Shown: positions 8,969-19,096, numbered from the stretch's first letter. The stretch: 64,000 nt of DNA from Providencia alcalifaciens (GCF_020271745.1 NZ_CP084296.1:3844001-3908000); one strand, 5' to 3'. Notes: a model not told the origin generated them from the letters alone. Program-made: numbers and translations.

Positions 8969-11632
8969 ATGGAAAATTCTTCAGTTATGTTATTGCGTCG
9001 CCTAAACCCTTTCTGTGCAAATGCACTAGAGGCAGCAGCTTCCTTGTGCCAAACACGCGCCAATGCTGAGATCACCATCGAACATTGGTTACTCAAGCTG
9101 CTTGAGCTAGGAGAAAGTGATATCACGGTGTTAGCGCGTCGCTATGAATGGGATATTTCCACACTTTGGCAAAGCCTGTTAACAGAAATCGACAGCCTAC
9201 CTCGCTCTATCCATAGCCGCCCATCCCTCTCAAAATCACTCCTAAACTTAATTCAAAACGCATGGGTGATAGCTTCATTGGATGAAGATATCGAGCACAT
9301 TCGCAGCGTCCATATTCTGGCGGCGATGGTGAAGCAACCCTCTTTAGTTCCGAACGACGCTCTTTGGCCATTAATGACCTTAAGCTTCACGCAATTACAG
9401 CGCTTAAGACCGATGCTTGATGCGCAATCCGATGAGCGCCCTGAAGTTCAGCAACTTGCGGCGCATAATCAATCTTTGCCAGCAGAAGCGCCACTTGAAA
9501 CGCAGTCAGCAAACGAAACTCCAGCACCGAATGTCATCGGTAACACACTGAATGATGCCTTACTGGCCGTGCTGAATAAATTTACGGTGGATGTGACCGA
9601 AAAAGCGCGTGAAGGTGCAATTGACCCTGTCTTTGGACGTGATGACGAAATCCGTCAAATGGTGGATATTCTGTCTCGCCGCCGCAAAAACAACCCCATT
9701 CTCGTGGGCGAACCCGGTGTTGGGAAAACAGCGTTAGTGGAAGGTTTAGCCCTACGTATCGTTGAAGGTAATGTTCCTGTCAGCCTGCAAACCACATCAT
9801 TACGCACATTAGATTTAGGGCTACTGCAAGCAGGAGCTGGCGTCAAAGGCGAATTTGAACAGCGCTTAAAAAACGTGATTGAAGCCGTACAACAATCTCC
9901 TACTCCGATTTTACTGTTTATCGATGAAGCCCATACCATCATTGGCGCAGGCAACCAAGCTGGTGGCGCTGATGCCGCTAACTTACTCAAACCCGCCCTT
10001 GCCCGTGGTGAATTACGCACGATTGCCGCCACCACTTGGTCTGAATATAAACAATACTTCGAGCGTGACGCCGCTTTAGAGCGCCGCTTCCAAGTGGTTA
10101 AAGTTGATGAACCTGATGACGAGAAAGCTTGCTTAATGCTGCGTGGACTAAAACCACGCTATGCAAAATATCATGGTGTTCACATTACCGATGATGCGGT
10201 CAAAGCCGCTGTCACCTTATCTCGCCGTTACTTAACCGGTCGCCAACTCCCCGATAAAGCCGTGGATTTGCTCGATACCGCCAGCGCCCGTATCCGCATG
10301 AGCCTCGATACGCTTCCTGAAGCACTGACCCGTTTAAAAGCCAAGCGCCATGCGTTAGAGCTTGAACAGCAAGCGATTCTAGATGATTTAGCGATTGGCA
10401 ACACTACCAACCAATCCCTGCTGAGCGAATTAGTCACCCAAGACGCGCAAATCGCCTTGCAACTGACTGAGTTAGAACAGCGTTTTGAGCAAGAAAAAAA
10501 CCTTATCAGCCAGCTCTTAGAGCAGCGCCGTCAATCCCAAGATGTCAGCAATATCCAATCACAGTTAGAACTCGTTCAACAAAATGAACCGCTGATCACC
10601 CCCGATGTGGATGTTAGAACCGTAGCCACGGTCATTGCCGACTGGACAGGCGTGCCATTATCCAGCCTCTTAAAAGACGAACAAACCGAACTGCTGGAGT
10701 TAGAAGACTCGCTAGGCAAACGTGTTGTGGGTCAAGAAAGCCCATTACTGGGGCTTGGACAACGACTGCGTGCTGCTCGCACGGGTCTCGCCTCAGAAAA
10801 TGGTCCTCAAGGGGTATTTTTATTAGTGGGTCCAAGCGGAATCGGTAAAACTGAAACCGCCTTAGCCTTGGCAGATGTCCTGTTTGGTGGCGAAAAATCC
10901 TTAATCACCATCAACATGTCCGAGTATCAAGAAGCCCACACCGTCAGCCAATTAAAAGGCTCGCCTCCAGGTTATGTTGGTTATGGTCAAGGCGGGATTT
11001 TAACGGAAGCCGTCCGCAAGCGCCCTTACAGCGTCGTGTTACTCGATGAAGTAGAAAAAGCCCACCGCGATGTGCTCAACCTGTTTTATCAAGTTTTCGA
11101 CCGTGGATTTATGCGCGATGGCGAAGGTCGTGAAATTGATTTTCGCAATACCGTGATCTTAATGACAGCCAACTTGGGCAGTGACTTGCTTATGCAGCAA
11201 CTCGAAGAGTTTCCTGAGTCTACCGACGGCGAGCTGCAAGAACTGCTGCGCCCAACCTTGCGCGACCACTTCCAGCCAGCTTTACTCGCACGCTTCCAAA
11301 CCCTGATTTATCGCCCATTAGGCCCTGTGGCACTGCGCCAAATTGTTGAAATGAAATTGGGCAGCGTGATTAAGCGTCTTTACACCCACTACAAGCTTGA
11401 AGGCATTATCGAAGAAGCGCTGTACGACACGCTGGTGAGTGCCTGTTTATTACCCGACACCGGTGCCCGCAATATAGACAGCCTACTGAATCAGCAGATT
11501 TTACCGGTACTTAGCCAACAATTACTCATGCGCCAAGCTAACCACCAGCAAGCGCAAAGCCTGACTTTGGGGTATAGCGAAGAAGACGGGATCACCCTGC
11601 ATTTCAGTGATATTGAGGAGATAAATCCATGA
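8969..11632 (+). CDS. clpV: ClpV (TssH), AAA+ ATPase that recycles the T6SS sheath
   Basis: 887 residues with a Clp-N double repeat (about 10-150), a first AAA+ domain with Walker A GEPGVGKT at 247-254 and Walker B LLFIDEAH, a middle coiled-coil domain (about 440-520), and a second AAA+ domain with Walker A GPSGIGKT at 621-628. The N-terminal extension and gene context separate it from ClpB. ClpV unfolds contracted TssBC sheaths. It starts after AGGGAGAG and its stop overlaps the vgrG start (ATGA). Confidence 0.97.
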   Translation: MENSSVMLLRRLNPFCANALEAAASLCQTRANAEITIEHWLLKLLELGESDITVLARRYEWDISTLWQSLLTEIDSLPRSIHSRPSLSKSLLNLIQNAWVIASLDEDIEHIRSVHILAAMVKQPSLVPNDALWPLMTLSFTQLQRLRPMLDAQSDERPEVQQLAAHNQSLPAEAPLETQSANETPAPNVIGNTLNDALLAVLNKFTVDVTEKAREGAIDPVFGRDDEIRQMVDILSRRRKNNPILVGEPGVGKTALVEGLALRIVEGNVPVSLQTTSLRTLDLGLLQAGAGVKGEFEQRLKNVIEAVQQSPTPILLFIDEAHTIIGAGNQAGGADAANLLKPALARGELRTIAATTWSEYKQYFERDAALERRFQVVKVDEPDDEKACLMLRGLKPRYAKYHGVHITDDAVKAAVTLSRRYLTGRQLPDKAVDLLDTASARIRMSLDTLPEALTRLKAKRHALELEQQAILDDLAIGNTTNQSLLSELVTQDAQIALQLTELEQRFEQEKNLISQLLEQRRQSQDVSNIQSQLELVQQNEPLITPDVDVRTVATVIADWTGVPLSSLLKDEQTELLELEDSLGKRVVGQESPLLGLGQRLRAARTGLASENGPQGVFLLVGPSGIGKTETALALADVLFGGEKSLITINMSEYQEAHTVSQLKGSPPGYVGYGQGGILTEAVRKRPYSVVLLDEVEKAHRDVLNLFYQVFDRGFMRDGEGREIDFRNTVILMTANLGSDLLMQQLEEFPESTDGELQELLRPTLRDHFQPALLARFQTLIYRPLGPVALRQIVEMKLGSVIKRLYTHYKLEGIIEEALYDTLVSACLLPDTGARNIDSLLNQQILPVLSQQLLMRQANHQQAQSLTLGYSEEDGITLHFSDIEEINP

Positions 11633-14154
11633 GCCTACTCGATACAACCAAAAACCTACTTCAAGGTCAAAACCGCTATCGCTTAGAAGTGCAAGGCTGC
11701 TCAGATTTACTGGACGTTGAACATTTTACGGGTCGTGAAGCCGCTAGCGATACTTATCGCTACCAAATTACGTTTACCTGTTCCGCCCAAGATCTTTCTG
11801 CTCAACAATTATTGCGCCGTAATGCCAGCCTGACCTTTTGTGCACCGATAAGTAACTTAATGGGACTCGCCACTCAGCCGAGCGTTGCCAAGCGCGTTCA
11901 TGGTGTAGTGACGGATTTCCGTCGTCTCTCTGGCTCTGCGGATGAAGCTCGCTACCAATTAGTTATTGAGCCTTTCTTTGCGCTACTGCGCCATCAAATT
12001 CGCAGCCACCGTTTCTTTATCAACCAATCCATCCCTGATGTGGTTGAACAAATTCTGCGTGAACATAATTTCAAAGGCTGGGAGTTCGAATTTCATCTCG
12101 ACAAAGCGTACCCAAAACGCGAACAAATCAACCAAATTAACGAAAGTGACCGCCAATTTATCGAGCGTTTACTCAGTGAAGTGGGTATTTTTTATCGCTT
12201 TGGTTTACAAGATGACACCCAAACCGAGGTACTCCATTTTACGGACAGCCAACGCGGCTATGTGTATGACAAAACGCTGCCATTAAATAGCCCATCTGGG
12301 CTGAGCGATAACCATGTTGACAGTGTTTGGGGATTATCTTTACGTCATCAAGTAGTTGAAAGCACTGTTTTTGCCAAAGATTATAACCACCGACTGGCGG
12401 AAGATACGTTGATTTCCGCCGTCGCAGACATGACTCGCGGTGATGGCGAAAAAATCAACTATGGCGATGTTTATCACTATAAAGGCCGCCACCTAACCCG
12501 TGGAGACAAAATTCGCCCTGAAACTGAAACCGCTAATTTCTGGGCAAGACTCGATCACGAGCGCTTTTTGGCTCGACAAACTTTACTACGCGGAGAAAGC
12601 AGCGCAGCAGACCTGACGCCATTATTAGTGCTAAGCATTCAAGATAACCCGCTCAGTTCGACGTTACCCAGCGTATTCAAATCACCCGTTTTAATTACTC
12701 GCTTACGCTTTACCGCCAGCCGAGATAAAGCACTAACCGTCCGCTTTGACGCCGTGCCTTACACGGAATCACTGTGCTGGCGCCCTGCACTCAAACCGCG
12801 CCCGGTGATTGCCGGAACCTTAATGGCGCGCGTCACCAGCGCAAAAGACCACGATATTTATGCCCACCAAAATGAACATGGATTTTATTGGGTCAAATTC
12901 GACGCAGATCGTGATGATAAAACCAAGGGCTATGAAAGTATGCCCGTTCGTTTGGCGCAACCTTACGCAGGCGATACTTACGGGATGCATTTCCCGCTGA
13001 TCCAAGGGACTGAAGTCGCTATCGCCTTCCATGAGGGTGACCCAGACCGTCCTTACATTGCTCATGCACTGCATGATTCCCGCCACCCTGACCACGTGAC
13101 GGATAAAAATAACACCCGCAATGTTATCCGCACGCCTGCGAATAACAAACTGCGCATGGAAGATAAACGCGGGCAAGAGCATATTAAGCTCAGCACCGAG
13201 TATGGCGGAAAATCCCAGTTAAACCTGGGGCATTTGGTCAACGCCGAGCGCGAACAACGCGGTGACGGTTTTGAGCTACGTACTGACAGCTGGGGTACGA
13301 TTCGTGCAGGTAAAGGGTTGTTTATTACCACCGATAAACAGGATAAAGCCGGTGGTGACGTGTTGGCGATGGAAGAGGCTGTTGCCCAGTTAAAACAAGC
13401 CCAGCAGCTCACTGAATCTCTTAAAGAAGCAGCAAAGATCGCAAAAGCTGAGCTGGCTGATTTACAAACTCAAAAAGTTCTCCTCTCTGACACTCTTCAT
13501 GAACTTAAACAATCTGCGCTGCTTATTTCTTCTCCAGAAGGTATCGCACATACCTCACCTAAAAGTATTCAACTTTCATCTGGTGAAAACATTATTGCAA
13601 CCGCGCAGAGCAGTGCCGATTTTAGTATTGCCAAAAAATTTACCGTTGCCGCAGGCGAAATTATTAGCCTATTTGCACAAAAACTCGGTATCAAAATTTT
13701 TGCTAATCAAGGCAAAATCGCTATCGAAGCTCAGCACGACGAAATGTCATTAGATGCATTAAAAGATTTAAGCATCAGCAGTCATGATGGCAAAGTCATT
13801 ATCAAGGCTAAAAAGGAAATTATCTTAACCAGTGGTGGTGGATATATTCGTATTGCGGATGGTTCTGTGGAATGTGCCGCACCGGATAAGATTATTGAGC
13901 GAGGCGCTGTGTGGCAAAAATTCGGAGGGCAGAGTATTAATACTGCAATGCAATCTTGGGAAAGCTCTGAGTTTGCGGTTAAGCCTCAGTTTGTGAGTTA
14001 TGACAAAGAAGCACAAATTGATTTATCACATCCTGTTGGCATTATTGCTGACGGTGCTAAAAGTTCTAGTACTAGTGACACATTAGGAAACGTATCTGAA
14101 CAAAAAGGATTAGGTCTCGATAAATTGAACATTGAATTTAACGACAAGAAATAG
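11629..14154 (+). CDS. vgrG: VgrG (TssI), spike protein of the T6SS
   Basis: 841 residues. The gp27-like base (about 1-370) and gp5-like OB/beta-helix part (to about 520) are canonical, including the E-x-D-P-D-R-P-Y-I motif. The remainder contains a short coiled coil (about 585-630), a DUF2345-type beta region and a tail of about 90 residues rich in Ser, Asp and Lys. No enzymatic toxin domain is recognisable, so this is probably a structural spike that carries the phospholipase encoded next. DNA becomes more AT-rich in the 3' quarter, where carrier specificity normally varies. Confidence 0.95.
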   Translation: MSLLDTTKNLLQGQNRYRLEVQGCSDLLDVEHFTGREAASDTYRYQITFTCSAQDLSAQQLLRRNASLTFCAPISNLMGLATQPSVAKRVHGVVTDFRRLSGSADEARYQLVIEPFFALLRHQIRSHRFFINQSIPDVVEQILREHNFKGWEFEFHLDKAYPKREQINQINESDRQFIERLLSEVGIFYRFGLQDDTQTEVLHFTDSQRGYVYDKTLPLNSPSGLSDNHVDSVWGLSLRHQVVESTVFAKDYNHRLAEDTLISAVADMTRGDGEKINYGDVYHYKGRHLTRGDKIRPETETANFWARLDHERFLARQTLLRGESSAADLTPLLVLSIQDNPLSSTLPSVFKSPVLITRLRFTASRDKALTVRFDAVPYTESLCWRPALKPRPVIAGTLMARVTSAKDHDIYAHQNEHGFYWVKFDADRDDKTKGYESMPVRLAQPYAGDTYGMHFPLIQGTEVAIAFHEGDPDRPYIAHALHDSRHPDHVTDKNNTRNVIRTPANNKLRMEDKRGQEHIKLSTEYGGKSQLNLGHLVNAEREQRGDGFELRTDSWGTIRAGKGLFITTDKQDKAGGDVLAMEEAVAQLKQAQQLTESLKEAAKIAKAELADLQTQKVLLSDTLHELKQSALLISSPEGIAHTSPKSIQLSSGENIIATAQSSADFSIAKKFTVAAGEIISLFAQKLGIKIFANQGKIAIEAQHDEMSLDALKDLSISSHDGKVIIKAKKEIILTSGGGYIRIADGSVECAAPDKIIERGAVWQKFGGQSINTAMQSWESSEFAVKPQFVSYDKEAQIDLSHPVGIIADGAKSSSTSDTLGNVSEQKGLGLDKLNIEFNDKK

Positions 14155-14197
14155 TTTGTAGCTATTAAATATGTTCATTTCATTTTAAGGAATTTAT

Positions 14198-15934
14198 ATG
14201 GTCGATAAATCAGATAACGAAGCAAAAATTGGTGAGTGCCAGCACACTTCATATCATTTACCTCAATGGGATGAAAATGGGAAATGCAGTTGGGTTGATA
14301 TCCAACGTCAACATAAATCCCTCAATGCTGAAGCGAAATGTATCGTACCGCCAACAAAAGTTATTCCTGTCATTTTTATTCCGGGGATTATGGGGACAAA
14401 TCTTAAACATAAGTATACAAAAGAGTCGTTATGGAAATCAGATCTAACATTAGGTATTGATTCTACTTACTTAATTCCCAAAAGCGGTGCAGAAAGACGA
14501 GAGATACTAAATCCAGACACCACCATTATTGATAATAGAAAAGCTAGTGTGAGTCCCAAAATACATACTCGATTCTCGGATGATGGCGGACTATTCCCTA
14601 CTCGATATGAACGTCATTGGGGGGAGGCTTTGTATTTAAGTTATGGTGAATTTTTATCTACATTTCAGTATGCATTATTAGATGATTGGCAAAAGCACAT
14701 AGCTAAAATGGCTAAAATGGCTAAAATGGCTAACATGAAAAAGTATCTTTATGATGAAGAAAGGAATACAGGGGTTTTAAGTCATTTAATAGATAAAAAA
14801 TTGGGAGATAAAAATGATTCACCATTAAATAAAGAAGAGCTTGAGCATTTTAAACTTTTTCTTTTTCCTGTTCATGTATTTGGCTACAACTGGCTAGTTG
14901 ACAATGCAACATCAGCCGAAGAGTTGGTTAAATATATTGATGAGGTACTTAAAACTTACAAAAATAAACACGGCTATGGTTTAGCTATAGAAAAAGTAAT
15001 TCTAGTTACCCATTCTATGGGAGGGTTAGTAGCTCGTTATGCTATGAATCCATCAGAGGATTCTACATTTAAAGGATGTAAAGATAAGGTTTTAGGAGTT
15101 GTTCATGGTGTTATTCCTGATTTAGGGTCACCAGCAGCTTATAGAAGAATAAAAACAGGCGCTGGACAGGAAGGTAAAATAGTTGGTCAGGTTTTAGGGG
15201 GAACTGCGAGAACTCTCATGCCAGTGCTAGCTAGAGCTACATCAGCACTACAGTTATTACCTTATCCAACTTATAAATCACCATGGTTAACTATTAAGAA
15301 TGATGATTCATATCCAAAAGTGAAAGATCCTAAAACGAATAAAAATGACCCATTCTCCGAGATATATTTACGAAATGATGTTTGGTGGAAAATGTATGAA
15401 CCAGATATTATTGACTCAGATCCATTAACTATCAAAAATAATTGGAATGAGTATTCAAATTTAATGAGAAATAAAGTTAAAACATTTATGCTTCATCAAG
15501 AAAAAGGACTTTATCACCCTAATACATATGTTTTCTATGGTAATGAAGTTAAATCAGATAACTGGTTGGAGTGGAAGCTAGAGTACGAAGGAAAACCTAG
15601 TTTTAATACAGGCATGTTCTCTTTAGATAAAGATAAATATAGAGAACAGATATCTAATAATAGATATATGGATGTAAAAAAAGATGGCTCCTGGTATCAA
15701 CAATTTGTATTAATTCCATCAGAAAAAGAAGGGGATGGTACTGTTCCTATTGAATCATTATATGCTATTAACAATAGTTCTGATGTAAAGAGTATATTAA
15801 AAACTAACGTCGAACACCAAAGTGCCTATGGCGTTGATGGGGTTGAATTTTCTGAATTTACTAATGCAGTGAAGTTCACTTTAAGGTCAATAATAAAAAT
15901 GGTGCAAGATATCAATGCAGATAAAGCCAAATAA
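14198..15934 (+). CDS. T6SS phospholipase effector (Tle family, probably Tle4-like)
   Basis: 578 residues, alpha/beta-hydrolase fold. An oxyanion-type G-I-M-G-T-N-L segment is at about 63-69 and the nucleophile elbow T-H-S-M-G-G carries Ser273. Probable acid and base are in E-G-D-G-T-V-P (about 510) and V-E-H-Q (about 540). There is no signal peptide, as expected for VgrG-delivered lipases that attack phospholipids of target membranes from the periplasm. Linkage to vgrG and to a Tli4-like immunity gene supports the call; the Tle4 assignment rests mainly on the immunity partner. It is AT-rich compared with the core, and contains a 9-bp tandem repeat. Its 3' end overlaps the immunity gene by 20 bases. 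Confidence 0.85.
   Translation: MVDKSDNEAKIGECQHTSYHLPQWDENGKCSWVDIQRQHKSLNAEAKCIVPPTKVIPVIFIPGIMGTNLKHKYTKESLWKSDLTLGIDSTYLIPKSGAERREILNPDTTIIDNRKASVSPKIHTRFSDDGGLFPTRYERHWGEALYLSYGEFLSTFQYALLDDWQKHIAKMAKMAKMANMKKYLYDEERNTGVLSHLIDKKLGDKNDSPLNKEELEHFKLFLFPVHVFGYNWLVDNATSAEELVKYIDEVLKTYKNKHGYGLAIEKVILVTHSMGGLVARYAMNPSEDSTFKGCKDKVLGVVHGVIPDLGSPAAYRRIKTGAGQEGKIVGQVLGGTARTLMPVLARATSALQLLPYPTYKSPWLTIKNDDSYPKVKDPKTNKNDPFSEIYLRNDVWWKMYEPDIIDSDPLTIKNNWNEYSNLMRNKVKTFMLHQEKGLYHPNTYVFYGNEVKSDNWLEWKLEYEGKPSFNTGMFSLDKDKYREQISNNRYMDVKKDGSWYQQFVLIPSEKEGDGTVPIESLYAINNSSDVKSILKTNVEHQSAYGVDGVEFSEFTNAVKFTLRSIIKMVQDINADKAK
14702..14737 (+). repeat. Four tandem 9-bp repeats inside the lipase gene
   Basis: The unit GCTAAAATG occurs three times in perfect tandem, followed by GCTAACATG. 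It encodes Ala-Lys-Met repeats at about residues 169-180. Copy-number change would keep the frame and alter the length of a basic linker. Confidence 0.9.
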
Positions 15935-17027
15935 AATAAAAACGTACATAACTACTCTTGGTGTAATCGTTATTTTTATTATCACTGGGTTTTGGTTGAA
16001 AGTTGAATTCAAAGAACCTATATTAAAAAATGAGGAAAACATTATGATTGATGAGCTTTTTAAAGATACTAAACCTCAATGTATTGGCCGTTACATTATT
16101 GACATCCCAATATCTTTCAATAACAAAATCAGCAATGTAAAATATATTGATGAATTTAAAATTGAAAGTAAATTTATTTATCCCCCAGCATTCAAACAAC
16201 GAGTAGAGTTGAGAGAAAAAGAATTAAGAGAAAGCAATGCCAGTATAGAAAATAGCCCTGTTTTAAAAAGAATTATCCAATTACCTGATAGTAAAGGTAT
16301 TATATTTGATAGAAATCAACCGAATTCTAATGATTCCTATAGAACATTGGAAGCTCATGTTTATGTTAATCATATAGCCTTTATTATTACTACTGACATT
16401 TTGGATTTATCTGACCCTAAATATTCTGACGAGAAAAAATCCTACATGGAAGTATCTGGTTTTAGTGAGGCCGATACAGATAACAGTTCAATTAAACTAT
16501 CTGATATGCAATCTTTAATATCTAGACTTAGTGGTCGTTTAGATAACGAAATCCCTAAAGATAAAGGCACTTGTATTCCTAACGGATTTATTCTTGATGA
16601 TAATAAACCACACAAAAATGATATTTATTTTTTATATGAAAATGATAACTTTAGAATATCTGTAAATACGTCAAGTAACAATCAAAAACAGAATGATTCA
16701 TTACTAACTAGAGAATCTGAAGGACGAAAAACTCTTATGAAGAATAATAAGAAAACATTAAGAACAAATAATATAAATCATAATGGTATTAATTCTCAAG
16801 AATGGCTCATTAGCGGAGAGCAATCCATTTACAATGAAATTAAAAAGAAAGTAATTTCAGATTACCCATATTATTACTTTAGGCTTGAAACATCACTACC
16901 AACATCTCCACTGTTAAGTATATCGATGTATAATACCGAGGTGGAAACTATATATAGTAAATCTGAAATGATTGAAATTTGGGATAGGATAGTCGGTTCT
17001 TTGCGCTATAAACCTAACGCCTTTTAA
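15915..17027 (+). CDS. Tli4-family immunity protein to the phospholipase effector
   Basis: 370 residues. An N-terminal membrane anchor lies at about 11-28, followed by a periplasmic region with the family landmarks Y-P-P-A-F-K-Q-R, G-I-I-F-D-R-N and I-P-N-G-F-I-L-D, and the C-terminal I-W-D-R-I-V-G-S-L. These match what is annotated as T6SS immunity protein Tli4. It would protect against the phospholipase in the periplasm. A methionine codon at 16044, just after the anchor, has its own strong ribosome-binding site, so a second cytosolic form is possible. Start overlaps the effector stop, implying coupling. Confidence 0.85.
   Translation: MQIKPNKIKTYITTLGVIVIFIITGFWLKVEFKEPILKNEENIMIDELFKDTKPQCIGRYIIDIPISFNNKISNVKYIDEFKIESKFIYPPAFKQRVELREKELRESNASIENSPVLKRIIQLPDSKGIIFDRNQPNSNDSYRTLEAHVYVNHIAFIITTDILDLSDPKYSDEKKSYMEVSGFSEADTDNSSIKLSDMQSLISRLSGRLDNEIPKDKGTCIPNGFILDDNKPHKNDIYFLYENDNFRISVNTSSNNQKQNDSLLTRESEGRKTLMKNNKKTLRTNNINHNGINSQEWLISGEQSIYNEIKKKVISDYPYYYFRLETSLPTSPLLSISMYNTEVETIYSKSEMIEIWDRIVGSLRYKPNAF
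16032..16046 (+). promoter_or_regulatory. Internal ribosome-binding site and ATG in the immunity gene
   Basis: GAGGA at 16032-16036 lies seven bases before an in-frame ATG at 16044 (Met44). Starting here removes the membrane anchor and leaves the whole immunity domain. In Enterobacter cloacae, as I recall, a cytosolic Tli isoform made from an internal start is needed to activate its Tle phospholipase; the parallel is inference. Confidence 0.6.
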
Positions 17028-17234
17028 TTTAAATAAGAATTATAATTAGGTAATTGAAAGTTAAGTAGTAGTATCATTAATCACTCATATTCAATCATCA
17101 TTTATCATCGCCTATTCCATGCTTTTATACGTATTATTTAATAATATATTTGGTGAGTAACCAGCCTAAAAACACCATGAATCTATTAAATAACACTCTC
17201 CCGTCCGATAGTAAAATAATAGGGATTAATATTT

Positions 17235-18331
17235 GTGCGACTCATTAAAAACCACTATTGGAGCGTAATCATAATTATCGTGATTATAATACTTGTTGGA
17301 CTCATTCTTTTTACAGAGCAACAAACGCACACCGAACTGAATGATAAAGAAAAATAGTAATAAATTCATTATTTGAGGAAGCTAAGCCGCAATGTATTGG
17401 GCATTATATTATTGATGTTCCAATTGGCTAGGAAAACGGTTCTCATGATAGTCTGTTTATTGATGATTTACATATTGAAAGTAAATTTATTTACCCTCCC
17501 GCCTTTAAACAACGTATTGAATTACGTGAAAAAGAATTAAGAGAATGGAAGCAAAGCGCAGAAAATTCACCAGCTATTAAAGAAGTTATCCAATTACCAG
17601 ATGGTAAAGGTGTTATTTTTGATAGAAATCAATCTGGGTCTGATGATGCTTATAGAATATTGGAAGCATATGTATATATCAATAATATTGCATTTATAAT
17701 AACAGCAGATATTTTGGATTTGTCAGATGCTAAATATGCTGATGAAAAAAAATCGTATATCGAAGTGTCTGGGTTTAGCGAAGCAGATACTAATACTCGA
17801 CCTATGAAACTGGCTGAAATACAATCCTTGATTTCACAACTGAGCGGACGATTAGATCATGAAATCCCGACAGAAAAAGGTTTGTGTATCCCTAATGGCT
17901 TTATTCTCGATAGCGGAGACAAACATTCAGAAAAGGTTGGTTTTTCTTATAACACACCAGATTTTATTATTGGCTTACAGTCAGATAATACTATAGTTGG
18001 TTCAGATGACACACTTTTCAACCGAAGCAGTGCGATAGATAAGTCACTCAATTACACTTATTTTAAAACCATTCAAAAACAAAAGTTATCGCCAAATGGT
18101 ATTCCCGCAGAAACATGGTTATTTGGTGGTGAACAAGTTTATGATGGCGTAAAAATGAAAGTGTATAATTTTGATTTTTATGCGAACGAAGCTACATCAT
18201 CAAATAATAACCCATGGTTAAACATTATCTTAAATAGCGAATATAGACAAACCAGTTACAGTGAAGTTCAAATGGTCGAAATTTGGGATAGAATTGTCGG
18301 CTCGCTACGCTATAAATCTAATGCTTCCTGA
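17235..18331 (+). pseudogene. Decayed second Tli4-like immunity gene
   Basis: This is a homologue of the preceding immunity gene. A GTG at 17235 opens a membrane-anchor segment that stops at 17355. Adding one A to the A5 run at 17350-17354 restores the frame into L-F-E-E-A-K-P-Q-C-I-G-H-Y. An in-frame TAG at 17429-17431 breaks it again; after that the frame is open to 18331, including Y-P-P-A-F-K-Q-R and I-P-N-G-F-I-L-D. A TTG at 17660 could start a 223-residue fragment but has no convincing ribosome-binding site. It looks like an orphan immunity copy that has lost function. DNA is AT-rich. Confidence 0.85.
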
Positions 18332-18460
18332 AAAATCTAATCAGTCTCATTACTCGTCAATATTGACCTATTAAAGATATTAAATCTCCACAAATTAAAA
18401 ATCACTCACCATTAAGTAAAATACAGTTTCACTTTAAATAAACATTAAAAGGAATAAATC

Positions 18461-18760
18461 ATGAAATTCCCGTCAAAATATAAACTATTAATTATCACCT
18501 TCGCATCTTTAGTTTTTATTTCTGCCTGTCAGAAAAAAACAACTACAACAGAGCGAAATGAAAACATTCAAATTGTGAGTCCTTTTTCAGGTTCTGATAC
18601 TGAAGGGCAATGCTATAAAATAACTGCCGAAAATAAAGATTATTATGGGCGACTAGATAAAAATGGTCATCCTTTACAAATTCCCGAACTGAAAGATAAA
18701 GATATTAAAGTTAGTTTAAGTCTATTAACCGATAGAGACTGTAAAGAAAAAGGAATTTAA
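18461..18760 (+). CDS. Small lipoprotein of unknown function in the T6SS cargo region
   Basis: 99 residues. A basic start and hydrophobic core are followed by the lipobox F-I-S-A-C (Cys23), so export and lipidation are expected. The mature part is about 76 residues and polar, with two cysteines (one in G-Q-C-Y-K, one near the C-terminus) that could form a disulfide. I do not recognise a family. It has an AAAGGA ribosome-binding site. Its place between a dead immunity gene and a PAAR gene makes an immunity or accessory role possible, but nothing in the sequence proves it. Confidence 0.7.
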   Translation: MKFPSKYKLLIITFASLVFISACQKKTTTTERNENIQIVSPFSGSDTEGQCYKITAENKDYYGRLDKNGHPLQIPELKDKDIKVSLSLLTDRDCKEKGI

Positions 18761-18821
18761 CCCTTTCATCATATTAATTACATCTAACTTATTGACCTTA
18801 TACCTCAAAAGTAGGCTTTCT

Positions 18822-19079
18822 ATGAAAGGACTTGTCTGTCTAGGTAGCAAAAATACCCATGGAGGCCACGTGCTCTCGGCTTCATCCACAATGTACATTG
18901 ATGGTAAACAAGTTGCACTCATCGGAGATCTTGTTTCCTGCCCTAAACACGGAAATAACACCATTATAGAAGGGTCTGATTCCACTTTTGATAATGGAAC
19001 TGCCGTTGTGGTTGATCAGTGCCTATGTTCATGTGGGTGTCGAGTAATCAGTTCTGAGCCTACAACTTGTATAGAATAG
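18822..19079 (+). CDS. PAAR-domain spike tip protein
   Basis: 85 residues, the size of a stand-alone PAAR protein. It has the pattern V-x-x-G-D-x-x-x-C-P-K-H-G and the glycine/histidine turns that bind the single zinc of the PAAR cone, and ends with a cysteine-rich C-L-C-S-C-G-C segment. PAAR caps the VgrG trimer and sharpens the needle. The ATG at 18822 is preferred over an earlier in-frame ATG at 18792 because the PAAR fold starts directly at M-K-G-L-V-C-L-G. Confidence 0.88.
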   Translation: MKGLVCLGSKNTHGGHVLSASSTMYIDGKQVALIGDLVSCPKHGNNTIIEGSDSTFDNGTAVVVDQCLCSCGCRVISSEPTTCIE

Positions 19080-19096
19080 ATAAGGATATCAAACTA

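Noticed and set aside
9655..10035. 126-codon minus-strand frame opposite clpV
   Set aside because: It lies opposite the first AAA+ domain, where codon bias of clpV opens the antisense frame; composition and lack of a start site argue against a gene.
17660..18331. Separate 223-residue gene starting at TTG
   Set aside because: Homology to the immunity protein continues upstream through 17430 in the same frame, so this is the 3' part of a broken gene, not a gene with its own start.
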